In this document: positions 42,850 through 51,003 of the stretch, one piece after another | Position numbering within the stretch: position 1 is the first letter of the stretch | How the letters are laid out: each line of letters starts with the position of its first letter | NCBI GenBank assembly: GCA_002305755.1 | Contig: DBQV01000021.1 | Coordinates: forward strand, 1-64,000 | DNA length: 64,000 nucleotides | Source of the DNA: Christensenella sp. UBA1385 | Lineage (GTDB): Bacteria > Bacillota > Clostridia > Christensenellales > Aristaeellaceae | Direction: 5' to 3' | The notes under the pieces: model-generated | Databases searched by the model: none | What the model saw: only the letters and a program-made list of their open reading frames with translations | What the model was told of the DNA's origin: nothing | Position numbers and translations under genes: made by a program

Positions 42850-44277
42850 TTACTTCAGGTTCACCATGGAAACGGCGTCACGGATCGTCTTTTCCAGTGC
42901 TTCGCGGCCGTATTTGTCCACCTCGTTTTTATTCTTGTCGCCGTGCGTCAGACAACCCGCACCGCCGATGCATCCATGCACGCAGGCCATGCCTTCAATG
43001 AAGTTACCGTCCAGCGCGTTGCTTCTCTTTCTGAGCAGCGCCATCCGGCATTCCTCGATTCCGTCACAGGGAACGGGCTTAAACTCAAAGTTTGTCAGCC
43101 CCTGCTCCTTAAGGCCCTGAGCCACCGCATCGGTCAGGCCGCCCGATCGGGCGAAGATGCGGCCGAAGTAAGAGGCATTTTCGAGTATCTCCTCATCCAG
43201 CTGGGTGATGTCCATGTCCACACTGTCAAAAAGTGCCTGCAGCTCTTCAAAGGTCATCACTGCGTCCACATAAGGCTTCACGGTATCCTTCTTCGCTTCC
43301 ATCTTCTTGGCCGTGCAGGGGCCGATGAAGACGACCTTAACATTTTCATCGATTTGCTTGATGTACTTGGCCAGCGTAGCCATAGGCGAGAGATTGTGCG
43401 AAATGTAACCCGTCAGCGTTGGGAAGGATTTGTGAACGTAGTCCACAAAGGCCGGGCAACAGGAGCTCGTCAGGAAGCCCTTCTCTGCCAGTTCCCGGCT
43501 TTCGGCCTGAGCCACCATGTCCGCGCCGAGGGCGGCCTCTACAACGGTGTAGAAGCCCAGCTTTTTGAGTCCAGCGATCACCTGCCCCAGCCTGGCATAG
43601 GTGAACTGGCTGGAAATGGAGGGAGCGACCATGGCATAGACCTTGAAAGCACCGTCCCTGCTCTTTTTCAGCATGTCGATCACATTAAGGATGTAGGACT
43701 TGTCCATGATCGCGCCAAAGGGGCACTGATACACGCAGGCCCCGCAGGCGATACACTTCTCCCGATCGATGGTGGCTGCCTTATCCTCGTTCATCGCGAT
43801 GGCTTTCACCTTGCAGGCGCTCTGGCAGGGGCGCTGGCGGCTGACAATGGCGGTGTAGGGGCATACGCGCGAGCAGGCGCCGCATTCCACGCACTTGCTT
43901 TTGTCGATATGCGCCACATGCTTCAGATCAAAGGTGATGGCTCCTTTACGGCAGACGTCCTCACAGCGATGAGCCAGACACCCGCGGCAGGCATTGGTCA
44001 CCTCGTATCCGCCGTCCGGGCACTCGTCGCAGGCAATATCCAGCACCTCGATCACATTCGGATTGTTGGCATTGCCGCCCATGGCCAGCTTGACGCGCTC
44101 GGCCAGTATGGCCCGTTCCTTGTAGACGCAGCAGCGCATGGTCGGCTCCTTGCCCGGCACGATCACCTTGGGAATGTCCAGCACCTGCTCCAGCAATGTA
44201 TCGTCCCAGGCCCTGCGCGCCACCTCGCGCAGCACCTTGTATTTCAGATATTGTACCTTGGTATCAAACTTTCTCAT
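42850..44277 (-). CDS. [FeFe] hydrogenase, group B-like, with N-terminal 4Fe-4S domains
   Basis: Monomeric iron hydrogenase-like protein of 475 residues. After an N-terminal extension there is a ferredoxin-like region with several Cys sets (CxxCxxxxCxxxC at about 97-109, CVECGACSRVCP at about 129-140, CQSAC, CIACGACVYQCP at about 175-186), then the H-cluster domain. All H-cluster ligands are present: SSCCPAF (Cys 273/274, including the proton-shuttle Cys), GPCTAKK (Cys 321) and ACVHGCIGG (Cys 432/436). Catalytic H2 turnover is therefore possible. The maturation genes hydEFG are not in the window. It is the last of six genes in what looks like a redox-signalling operon, ten bases after the phosphatase. 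Confidence 0.88.
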   Translation of the reverse strand: MRKFDTKVQYLKYKVLREVARRAWDDTLLEQVLDIPKVIVPGKEPTMRCCVYKERAILAERVKLAMGGNANNPNVIEVLDIACDECPDGGYEVTNACRGCLAHRCEDVCRKGAITFDLKHVAHIDKSKCVECGACSRVCPYTAIVSRQRPCQSACKVKAIAMNEDKAATIDREKCIACGACVYQCPFGAIMDKSYILNVIDMLKKSRDGAFKVYAMVAPSISSQFTYARLGQVIAGLKKLGFYTVVEAALGADMVAQAESRELAEKGFLTSSCCPAFVDYVHKSFPTLTGYISHNLSPMATLAKYIKQIDENVKVVFIGPCTAKKMEAKKDTVKPYVDAVMTFEELQALFDSVDMDITQLDEEILENASYFGRIFARSGGLTDAVAQGLKEQGLTNFEFKPVPCDGIEECRMALLRKRSNALDGNFIEGMACVHGCIGGAGCLTHGDKNKNEVDKYGREALEKTIRDAVSMVNLK

Positions 44278-44287
44278 TCGCCGCTCC

Positions 44288-45460
44288 TTAAAAATAGCTG
44301 ACCTTGATGCGCTTGCCCATCTGACGGAGGCACGAGGACAGTTCCTCCACCAGATTCATCTTGATGTTGAAGTTAATGGGCAGCTCAGGGTTCTGGTGGG
44401 CGGGGTTGATGGCTCTGCCCACGTAGAAATTGATGTCCGTAGCTTCCTCAAACAACAGCCGCGCGATCATGGACGCGCCATCGTGCCTGTAGCACCACTG
44501 GCGGTAGCTTTCGTTGTCTTTCAGATAATCCCTGGCATAGCTCAGCACCTTGTTGATAGTGATCACGCCTTCAGTCACCAGGTCGGCCCCCTCCAGCTCC
44601 GCCGTCGGCGGCACGTCGGATGCCTCAAAGCGCAGGCTGGGCCTCAGGGGCTTCCCCAGATACCTGGCAGCAACGGTGGATGTCGTTCCGCCTGAAATGA
44701 TGTGCTTGCCTTCTTTTGAAAAAAACAGCGCCATCATACGGTCGGAATCATCCCTGTTGGCGGAGGGGCCGAACATCAGGTTCATCGGCACCCGTTTTCG
44801 GATGCGAACCGCGCAGCAGGTGGCATCGTCTCCCGGCTCCTGCCCATAAAGCTTGTTGCACTCATCGATCAGCATGGTGGACAGCGTCTTAGCCGTCACG
44901 CTGCCGTCGTACATAGTCTCCAGAAAGCTGACGATGTCCTCTCTCTTCCAGCCAAAGTTGAGTGTCTTTCCGATCCCGGCGTGGAGACAGCCGTCGCTCA
45001 TAGCCACCAGAAGGTCGTTCTCCTGCAGCTTTATGCTGGAGCGACAGATCCTCTTGCCACCGATGGACATTTCAATGCTTGGGTAGTCATAGTACGCTCC
45101 GTCGCGCAGCATGATGATCCCGGGGTTATCATACTGGATCAGTTCTGCCACATCGTTATCGATCAGATGAATGATGGTGAAGGTGGAGTAGGCCACCCCG
45201 CGCACCGAGCAGATCGGCAGTGTGGCGGCGATGGTGTTGACGCAGTTTTCTATCGTCAAGCCCTCTGCCATCATCGTGGATATGATCTTTGCCGTCAGAG
45301 TTGAAAGTATGCTTGCTTTCACCCCACTCCCCAGCCCATCCGCCAGTACGATGACCGAGGAATTCTCCCCCTGCTCCACCACATCCACATGGTCTCCGCA
45401 AAGCTGTTCTCCCACGTGGTTAATGCTGCGGTAGCCAATATCGGCGCACAGGTTATTCAT
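44288..45460 (-). CDS. SpoIIE/PP2C-type protein phosphatase with a unique C-terminal domain
   Basis: Predicted metal-dependent Ser/Thr phosphatase. Residues 1-220 show the PP2C fold of the SpoIIE/RsbU kind: the metal-binding VLADGLGSGVKAS, NPGIIMLRDG, VAMSDGCLHAG and EPGDDATCCAVRI. Residues about 225-390 form a second domain I do not recognise, with SGGTTSTVAARYLGKP and AINPAHQNPELP. The start overlaps the end of the PAS-hydrogenase gene by eight bases. In known group C hydrogenase clusters a PP2C phosphatase accompanies the sensory hydrogenase, so a role in signal output is likely; the target is unknown. Confidence 0.87.
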   Translation of the reverse strand: MNNLCADIGYRSINHVGEQLCGDHVDVVEQGENSSVIVLADGLGSGVKASILSTLTAKIISTMMAEGLTIENCVNTIAATLPICSVRGVAYSTFTIIHLIDNDVAELIQYDNPGIIMLRDGAYYDYPSIEMSIGGKRICRSSIKLQENDLLVAMSDGCLHAGIGKTLNFGWKREDIVSFLETMYDGSVTAKTLSTMLIDECNKLYGQEPGDDATCCAVRIRKRVPMNLMFGPSANRDDSDRMMALFFSKEGKHIISGGTTSTVAARYLGKPLRPSLRFEASDVPPTAELEGADLVTEGVITINKVLSYARDYLKDNESYRQWCYRHDGASMIARLLFEEATDINFYVGRAINPAHQNPELPINFNIKMNLVEELSSCLRQMGKRIKVSYF

Positions 45461-47129
45461 TCACGATCGACTCCTTCAGCTTGCTGAGGGCGATCTTGGT
45501 TTCCGCCGCTGTCTCGCCCAGAAGAGAGGCGATCTCTTGCACGACCCGCATCTGCTTCTCCACCACCCGGTCGGCGATCTCTATCGTCTTTTGTTCGATG
45601 CTCTCCTTTTTGTGGCGCTGAAGTTCTTCATCCGTCACATCCCGCAGGATGCAGATCAGCAGATGGTAGTCCCGGTCATAGACTACGGTCTGTTCCACAT
45701 ACTTTCCATATTCTGCCAGATAGACCCGCAGATCCATTACATTGCGCCCGGTGGTCAGCACATCCATGAATACCTTGGGATCCAGGATGCGTACCACCCT
45801 GTCGCCCAGTATATCGGACGCCACGCGCAGATTCATCAATCTCAGGGCCGCCTGATTGATCTGCTGCACCTCCAGCTTCTCATTGAGAACGATAAGGCCA
45901 TTGGGCGTGTTGCTGACGATGCTGTCCGAAAAGCTCTCCGCCTTTTCCTTCAGAAAAGGCAGGCACATGGAGATATCCGCTTTGCCCTGATAGATGGCAA
46001 CAGCCTTTTCCCTGCAGGTGTCGTATCCGCAGGAACCGCAGTCCAGTTCATCCTGCGCACGAAACTTGCCCATTTGCCTGAGTATGGCGGCTATCTCCTG
46101 CTCCCCTGGTTTAATCGCCTCAGTTTTCATCGGCTTGAAGGGCTTGAGCAGCATGCCGCTCTCAGGTTGTTCAATCGGGAAATCTTTCTTCCCCGCGAAT
46201 CGCGACACGGTCAGCGCGTCCATCACCGGCGAACGATGGTACTTCTCCATGATGGGTCCGCCGATGCAGCTGCCAACGCAGGCCGACATCTCGATAAAGC
46301 AGCGGTGGATCCTTCCCTCCCGCAGGTCCTTCAGCGCAGCGATGCAGTTGTCTACACCGTCAAATGTCAGGTAGGTGTAGCCCGGCGCGTCCTTTGCCAT
46401 GGACCGCAGAATACCGCCGGCAGTAGGAAAAAAGCGTGCGCGGCTGTTCTCATCAGAATCCTGCTCGGCCTCGATGGCAATGCCTTTTCCCGCCAGCCAA
46501 CGGCTCAGCTCCTCAAAGGTCAGCACTGCGTCCACCAGCCCCGAAGAGTGCTCCCCCTCGTCCTTCTTGGCGACACAAGGGCCAATAAATACAGTTTTTG
46601 CTTCAGGCATCCTGCGCTTGATATCCTGACAGTGCGCCTGCATGGGCGAAAGTATGTTCGCAAGGCAGGGAAGCAGGTCGGGAAAGTATTTCTGCAGCAG
46701 CAGGTTGATAGCGTGGCAGGACGAGGAAATGACCACATCCCTGCCTTCCTCTCTGAGCATGCGGTCATACTCCCGCTTGACCATGGTGGCGCCAAGCGCC
46801 GTCTCCTCAACATCAAAGAATCCCAGCGCCCTGATGGCTTTTCGCATCGCGCCGATTCCGGCGCCGTTATAGTTTGCCACAAAGGAGGGAGCCAGGCTTA
46901 CGATGACGGGCGCTCCGCTTTGCAGCAGGACCCTGGCCTTCTCAATCTCGCCGGTGATTTCTTTGGCATCCTGCGGGCAGGCTACGAAACACTGACCGCA
47001 ATAGATACATTCCTCATGGATGATGTAGGCCTGATTGCCGGAAAAGCGGATGGCCTTCACCGGGCAGTGCCGGATGCATTTGTAGCAGTTTCGGCAGTTG
47101 GATTTTTTAAGCGTCAGTACCTTTGTCAT
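45453..47129 (-). CDS. Putative sensory [FeFe] hydrogenase (group C, HydS-like) with PAS domain
   Basis: The 558 residues comprise two 4Fe-4S clusters (Cys 12/15/18/22 and 41/44/47/51), an H-cluster domain (about 75-310), a further four-Cys Fe-S motif (Cys 364, 367, 372, 389), a PAS domain (about 405-510) and a C-terminal coiled coil. H-cluster ligands remain (Cys 138, 185, 284, 288), but motif 1 reads SSSCHA: the proton-shuttle Cys is Ser 137 and the usual Pro is His. Group C sensory hydrogenases are known to lack that Cys and to end in PAS. It is therefore more likely a hydrogen or redox sensor than a catalyst. It overlaps the upstream [2Fe-2S] gene by 23 bases and the downstream phosphatase by eight. 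Confidence 0.88.
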   Translation of the reverse strand: MTKVLTLKKSNCRNCYKCIRHCPVKAIRFSGNQAYIIHEECIYCGQCFVACPQDAKEITGEIEKARVLLQSGAPVIVSLAPSFVANYNGAGIGAMRKAIRALGFFDVEETALGATMVKREYDRMLREEGRDVVISSSCHAINLLLQKYFPDLLPCLANILSPMQAHCQDIKRRMPEAKTVFIGPCVAKKDEGEHSSGLVDAVLTFEELSRWLAGKGIAIEAEQDSDENSRARFFPTAGGILRSMAKDAPGYTYLTFDGVDNCIAALKDLREGRIHRCFIEMSACVGSCIGGPIMEKYHRSPVMDALTVSRFAGKKDFPIEQPESGMLLKPFKPMKTEAIKPGEQEIAAILRQMGKFRAQDELDCGSCGYDTCREKAVAIYQGKADISMCLPFLKEKAESFSDSIVSNTPNGLIVLNEKLEVQQINQAALRLMNLRVASDILGDRVVRILDPKVFMDVLTTGRNVMDLRVYLAEYGKYVEQTVVYDRDYHLLICILRDVTDEELQRHKKESIEQKTIEIADRVVEKQMRVVQEIASLLGETAAETKIALSKLKESIVNE

Positions 47130-47394
47130 GGACAGCCTGCCTTTCCATTATCGTCGTTTGCAGCACCTGCGATGCGAAAAAATCGCGGAAGTTTTCCCGT
47201 GTAATGTCCGTATGCACCACGCCGTCCACCGACACCGTCACGCCTCTTCGGTTGCACCTGCCCGTGCAGAAAGATCCGCTCAGGCTCACCGAATCGTTCA
47301 GCCCGTTGCGCTTCAGCTCCTCCTCCGTCATATGCACGATTTCGGGCGCGCCCTTCAGGTAACAGGAGCTGCCGACGCAGATTTCAATCTTCAT
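47107..47394 (-). CDS. Thioredoxin-like [2Fe-2S] ferredoxin (NuoE-type), copy 2
   Basis: Small electron carrier of 95 residues resembling the C-terminal half of NuoE/HndA. The four cluster ligands are in CVGSSCYLKG (Cys 6 and 11) and CTGRCNRRG (about Cys 43 and 47). It overlaps the neighbouring copy by four bases (ATGA) and the PAS-hydrogenase by 23. The C-terminal tail of about 15 residues is longer than in copy 1. It probably delivers electrons to, or takes them from, the hydrogenase. Confidence 0.88.
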   Translation of the reverse strand: MKIEICVGSSCYLKGAPEIVHMTEEELKRNGLNDSVSLSGSFCTGRCNRRGVTVSVDGVVHTDITRENFRDFFASQVLQTTIMERQAVHDKGTDA

Positions 47395-47636
47395 GCCCTG
47401 AGCCTCGCAACCACCTGCTCCTCAAAAAAGCGGACAACGCTATCCGGCGTCACCGAACAGAAGGTATCATCCGCTTTCACGCACACGCCTTCCTGACACC
47501 TGCCCATGCAGAATGTGCCGCCAAGCTCAACCCGATCGCTGAGTCGATGCTGTTTTAAAAGATCCTGAAGTTTTTCCACCACTTGCCTTGCCCCTTTCAC
47601 ATGGCAGGAGCTGCCTATACAAACCGTGATCTTCAT
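47391..47636 (-). CDS. Thioredoxin-like [2Fe-2S] ferredoxin (NuoE-type), copy 1
   Basis: Minimal 81-residue protein with the same fold: CIGSSCHVKG (Cys 6 and 11) and CMGRCQEGVC (about Cys 43 and 47, plus an extra Cys). The ATG at 47634-47636 (MKITVCIG) follows a GGGAG site; a longer frame into the upstream gene is discarded. It lies ten bases after the kinase-like gene and overlaps copy 2 by four bases. Two adjacent paralogous carriers in one operon are unusual. Confidence 0.87.
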   Translation of the reverse strand: MKITVCIGSSCHVKGARQVVEKLQDLLKQHRLSDRVELGGTFCMGRCQEGVCVKADDTFCSVTPDSVVRFFEEQVVARLRA

Positions 47637-47646
47637 CTTTTCTCCC

Positions 47647-48402
47647 TCACTCGCACTCAGCGGCGCTGACCCAGCGCAGCAGCGCGGCCCGCTCTTCGCC
47701 CCTGGCACGGACCGACCGCGCTGCGGCTACCAGGGGGATCCAGTTCTTCGCGTACCGAGGTTCGCTCCGGCTCTTGTCGCAGAAGAGCGTAAGGTAACGG
47801 TCCGCCGTCTCGGGGCTGTCACCGTGATAAAGAAGCAGATAGGTGAGCGCCACATCCGCCGAACCGTCGCCCTGCGTGGCGTGCGCCCAGTCCATGACAT
47901 AGGGTGTGTCGTCCGCCGCGATGATGATGTTGCTGGGATGAAAATCCCCGTGGCACAGCTGGTTATGCACGGGCATGCTCATCAGCTGCGCGTGCAGCGC
48001 ATAGCGTGTGGTAGCGTCCAGCTCGGCCTTGACGATCTTGCGGGCCAGGCTGTCCCGCAGCCGGTTGAGCAAGGGGGCCGTGCGCGACTGCATATCGATC
48101 TGCAGATCGACGAAACGCTCCAGGTACCCGTCTCTCCTATCCGGGTCCTCCTTCATCAGGCGGGAAATCGTCTTTCCCTCGATGTAGTCGGATATGATAG
48201 CCCATTTGCCATCCACCCTCAACACTTCCCTGATTCTTGGGATGTTGAGGCCGGTCTCTTCCACGCGCGCCTGGTTAAGCGCTTCATTAAGCACATCCGC
48301 CTTGGAGTAATCCTCTCCGAACACCTTGATACAGGCATCGCCATCTCGGTAAACTGTCTTGCTGTTTCGCACGGCGATCACTTTGTCCAGCTTCACATTC
48401 AT
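47647..48402 (-). CDS. Aminoglycoside phosphotransferase/choline kinase-like protein
   Basis: Protein-kinase-fold small-molecule kinase of 251 residues. The visible motifs are the catalytic loop LCHGDFHPSNIIIAADD and the metal-binding VMDWAHATQGDGSADVALT, as in APH/ChoK proteins; the N-terminal lobe shows a Lys in ACIKVFGE. Substrate unknown, and nothing indicates antibiotic resistance specifically. ATG at 48400-48402 lies only two bases from GGGAGG, so a GTG two codons later (spacing eight) could be the true start. It heads the hydrogenase operon; whether it takes part in signalling is open. Confidence 0.82.
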   Translation of the reverse strand: MNVKLDKVIAVRNSKTVYRDGDACIKVFGEDYSKADVLNEALNQARVEETGLNIPRIREVLRVDGKWAIISDYIEGKTISRLMKEDPDRRDGYLERFVDLQIDMQSRTAPLLNRLRDSLARKIVKAELDATTRYALHAQLMSMPVHNQLCHGDFHPSNIIIAADDTPYVMDWAHATQGDGSADVALTYLLLYHGDSPETADRYLTLFCDKSRSEPRYAKNWIPLVAAARSVRARGEERAALLRWVSAAECE

Positions 48403-48433
48403 CGCCTCCCTTCCAGATTGCGCACACGTTTTC

Positions 48434-48462
48434 ATTGTATGATGGCCTGAGACATAATTCAA
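48434..48462 (-). promoter_or_regulatory. Promoter of the kinase-ferredoxin-hydrogenase operon
   Basis: Minus-strand TTGAAT (48457-48462, 4 of 6), 17-base spacer, TACAAT (48434-48439, 5 of 6), about 32 bases before the first gene. Confidence 0.65.
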
Positions 48463-48494
48463 GGATCATGGCCTCAAAAGCATAATCCCAACAC

Positions 48495-48532
48495 GACATG
48501 CGGCGGCCGGATCACTCCGGCCGCCGCATGTC
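48495..48532 (-). terminator. 17-bp perfect hairpin after clpC
   Basis: GACATGCGGCGGCCGGA pairs perfectly with its inverse around a TCAC loop. It follows the clpC stop by 14 bases, but no T run follows on either strand, so it may act as an RNA end-stabiliser rather than a classical terminator. Confidence 0.55.
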
Positions 48533-48546
48533 AGTCGTAAACAATA

Positions 48547-51003
48547 TCAGTGATTCATCACGGGTTCCGGTTCCCGGCTCTCTGTGGCCTGTGATTCCGG
48601 CTTATCAAAGACAAGTTCGTCTCCCTCCATCCGGCCCACCAGCCGATCGCCCCGGCTCAGCTTGCCGGCGATCACCTTTTCGCTGAGCGCATCTTCGATT
48701 TTGCGCTGGATCACGCGGCGCAGCGGACGCGCGCCGTACTGCGGGTCGTAGCCTTCCTTGGCCAGCATGTCAAGCGCCGCGGGCTCAAGCTCCAGCACAA
48801 CGCCAGTGTTCTCCATCAGGCGTGCCGCGACCTGACCCACCATCATCTCCGTGATCCGCCGGATATCCCGTACGGTCAGCGGATGGAAGACGATCAGCTC
48901 ATCCACGCGGTTGATGAACTCGGGCCGGAACATGCGTTTCACCTCGTCCATCACCCGGCGCTGCATCTCGCTGTATTCAAGGGGCTGATCGGCATCGGTT
49001 CCAAAGCCCATGGTTTTGCCGCCCATGATGCGCTGCGCGCCGGCATTGCTGGTCATCACGATGATACAGTTTTTGAAGCTGGTCACGCGCCCCATGTTGT
49101 CGGTCAGGCGTCCGTCCTCGAGAATCTGCAGCAGCATGTTGAATACGTCCGGATGCGCCTTCTCGATCTCATCAAATAGCACCACGCTGTAGGGCTTGCG
49201 CCGCACGGCCTCGGTCAGCTGGCCGCCTTCATCAAAGCCCACGTAGCCGGGAGGCGAGCCGACCATGCGGGAGACAGTATGCTTTTCCATGTACTCGCTC
49301 ATATCGAGCCGTATCACGGCATCCTCATCACCAAACATGGCCTCGCCCAGCGCGCGGCAGAGCTCCGTCTTGCCCACGCCCGTCGGGCCAAGGAAGATGA
49401 AGGAACCGATCGGGCGCTTGGGATCCTGAAGACCGGCTCTGGAACGCCTGATGGAACGGCTGACGGAGCTGACGGCCTCCTCCTGACCAACCAAACGCTT
49501 GTGCAGCGTCTCTTCGAGCTTCAGGAGCTTTTCGCCCTCGGCCATGGTCATTCTCTGAACAGGCACGCCTGTCCAGCCCGCAACGACCTGCGCCACGTCC
49601 TCCTCGCTGACCTCGGGCCGGAAGTCGGACTGTTCCTTTTTCCAGCGCGCGCGTGCCTCCTCTATCTCGGTGCGCAGCTTTCTTTCCCGATCGCGGTACT
49701 GGGCGGCCAATTCATAGTTCTGCTGCTCAATGGCGTCCAGCTTCTGGTGCTTGACCTCCTCCACGCGCTGCTCCTGTTCGCTCAGGTCCAGCGACTTGGC
49801 CACGCGGTGAATGCGTACCCTGGAAGCGGCCTCATCCATCAGGTCCACCGCCTTGTCCGGCAGGAATCGGTCATTGATGTAACGGGAGGAGAGCTGCACG
49901 GCGGCCTCCAGGGCCTCATCCGTCAGTACCACGTGATGATGATCCTCATAGCGGCTTCGCAGTCCCTTGAGGATGGCCAAAGCCTCCTCGGGGCTGGGCT
50001 GCTCTACCATGACCGGCTGGAAGCGGCGGGAAAGAGCGGCATCCTTCTCAATGTTTTTGCGGTAATCGGCCAGCGTTGTGGCGCCGATGCACTGCAGCTC
50101 GCCCCTGGCGAGTGCGGGCTTCAGGATGCCGGCGGCATCAATGCTGCCCTCCGCCTTGCCGGCGCCGACGATGTTCTGCAGTTCGTCGATGAACAGTATC
50201 ACGGAGCGATCTTCCCGCAGCTCGTCGATGATGCCCTTCATCCGTTCTTCAAACTCTCCCCGATACTTGGTGCCCGCGACCAGGCTTCCGATATCCAGAG
50301 AGATCAGCTTTTTTTCTCTCAGCATCTCGGGAATATCGCCGTTCACGATACGCTGGGCAAGCCCTTCCGCCACGGCGCTCTTGCCGACGCCGGGCTCTCC
50401 GATCAAAACAGGGTTGTTCTTCGTACGTCTTGACAGTATCTGTACGATGCGCTCGATCTCTCTCTCCCTGCCGATCACGGGGTCGATCTTGCCCTCAGCG
50501 GCCAGCCGGGTCAGATCCCTGCTGTATTTGGGCAATATCTTCTGTCCGTTTTCTCCCTCGGCCGCGCCTTCTTTTTCCATATGAGCCTCGATCACGCCGG
50601 ACCTGATGCTGTCCAGGTCGCAGCCAAGCAGGTTCAGTACGCGCACGGCGGTGGAATCCTCCTGAGACAGCAGCGCCATCCACAGATGAGTGGCGGTGAC
50701 GGACTGAGAGCCCATGCGCTGAGACTCATATACGCTGTCCTCCAGCACCTTTCTCATCCTGGCGGAAAGCTCCAGCATCTGAGGCGCCTGCTCATCCTGG
50801 GGGATCAGCTGGGCGATGGTGTACTGCACAGAAGCCAGCGTCAGGTTTTTGGGAAGGTTCGGCGCGTAATCCCGCGCCTCCTTGACAAGGCCGTAGAGCA
50901 GATGCTCTGTGCCAATATGGCGGTGCCTCAAAGCAATGGCCACGTTACGCGCCGCGTCTACAGAACGCCGGGCGCTTTCATCAAATTTACCGAAAATAGG
51001 CAT
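48547..51003 (-). CDS. clpC: ATP-dependent Clp protease ATPase subunit ClpC
   Basis: Hsp100/AAA+ unfoldase that feeds substrates to ClpP. The 818 residues comprise the double Clp N domain (about 1-145), AAA-1 with GEPGVGKSAVAEG and a DELQNIVGAG Walker B region, the UVR-bearing middle domain (about 415-485, KLDAIEQQNYELAAQYRDRE), AAA-2 with GPTGVGKTELCRALGE and the C-terminal D2-small domain (YDPQYGARPLRRVIQ). The start follows GGAGG and shares one base with the mcsB stop (TAATG). Last gene of the CtsR operon. Confidence 0.97.
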   Translation of the reverse strand: MPIFGKFDESARRSVDAARNVAIALRHRHIGTEHLLYGLVKEARDYAPNLPKNLTLASVQYTIAQLIPQDEQAPQMLELSARMRKVLEDSVYESQRMGSQSVTATHLWMALLSQEDSTAVRVLNLLGCDLDSIRSGVIEAHMEKEGAAEGENGQKILPKYSRDLTRLAAEGKIDPVIGREREIERIVQILSRRTKNNPVLIGEPGVGKSAVAEGLAQRIVNGDIPEMLREKKLISLDIGSLVAGTKYRGEFEERMKGIIDELREDRSVILFIDELQNIVGAGKAEGSIDAAGILKPALARGELQCIGATTLADYRKNIEKDAALSRRFQPVMVEQPSPEEALAILKGLRSRYEDHHHVVLTDEALEAAVQLSSRYINDRFLPDKAVDLMDEAASRVRIHRVAKSLDLSEQEQRVEEVKHQKLDAIEQQNYELAAQYRDRERKLRTEIEEARARWKKEQSDFRPEVSEEDVAQVVAGWTGVPVQRMTMAEGEKLLKLEETLHKRLVGQEEAVSSVSRSIRRSRAGLQDPKRPIGSFIFLGPTGVGKTELCRALGEAMFGDEDAVIRLDMSEYMEKHTVSRMVGSPPGYVGFDEGGQLTEAVRRKPYSVVLFDEIEKAHPDVFNMLLQILEDGRLTDNMGRVTSFKNCIIVMTSNAGAQRIMGGKTMGFGTDADQPLEYSEMQRRVMDEVKRMFRPEFINRVDELIVFHPLTVRDIRRITEMMVGQVAARLMENTGVVLELEPAALDMLAKEGYDPQYGARPLRRVIQRKIEDALSEKVIAGKLSRGDRLVGRMEGDELVFDKPESQATESREPEPVMNH

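Noticed and set aside
41159..43120. Plus-strand open frame of 653 codons
   Set aside because: It is antisense to metG and the hydrogenase end and shows no recognisable motif.
45537..47204. Plus-strand open frame of 555 codons
   Set aside because: It is antisense to the PAS-hydrogenase gene; composition is typical of a shadow frame.
47647..48402. Antibiotic-resistance aminoglycoside phosphotransferase
   Set aside because: Only the general kinase-fold motifs are present; nothing in sequence or context points to aminoglycosides, so a specific resistance call is not supported.
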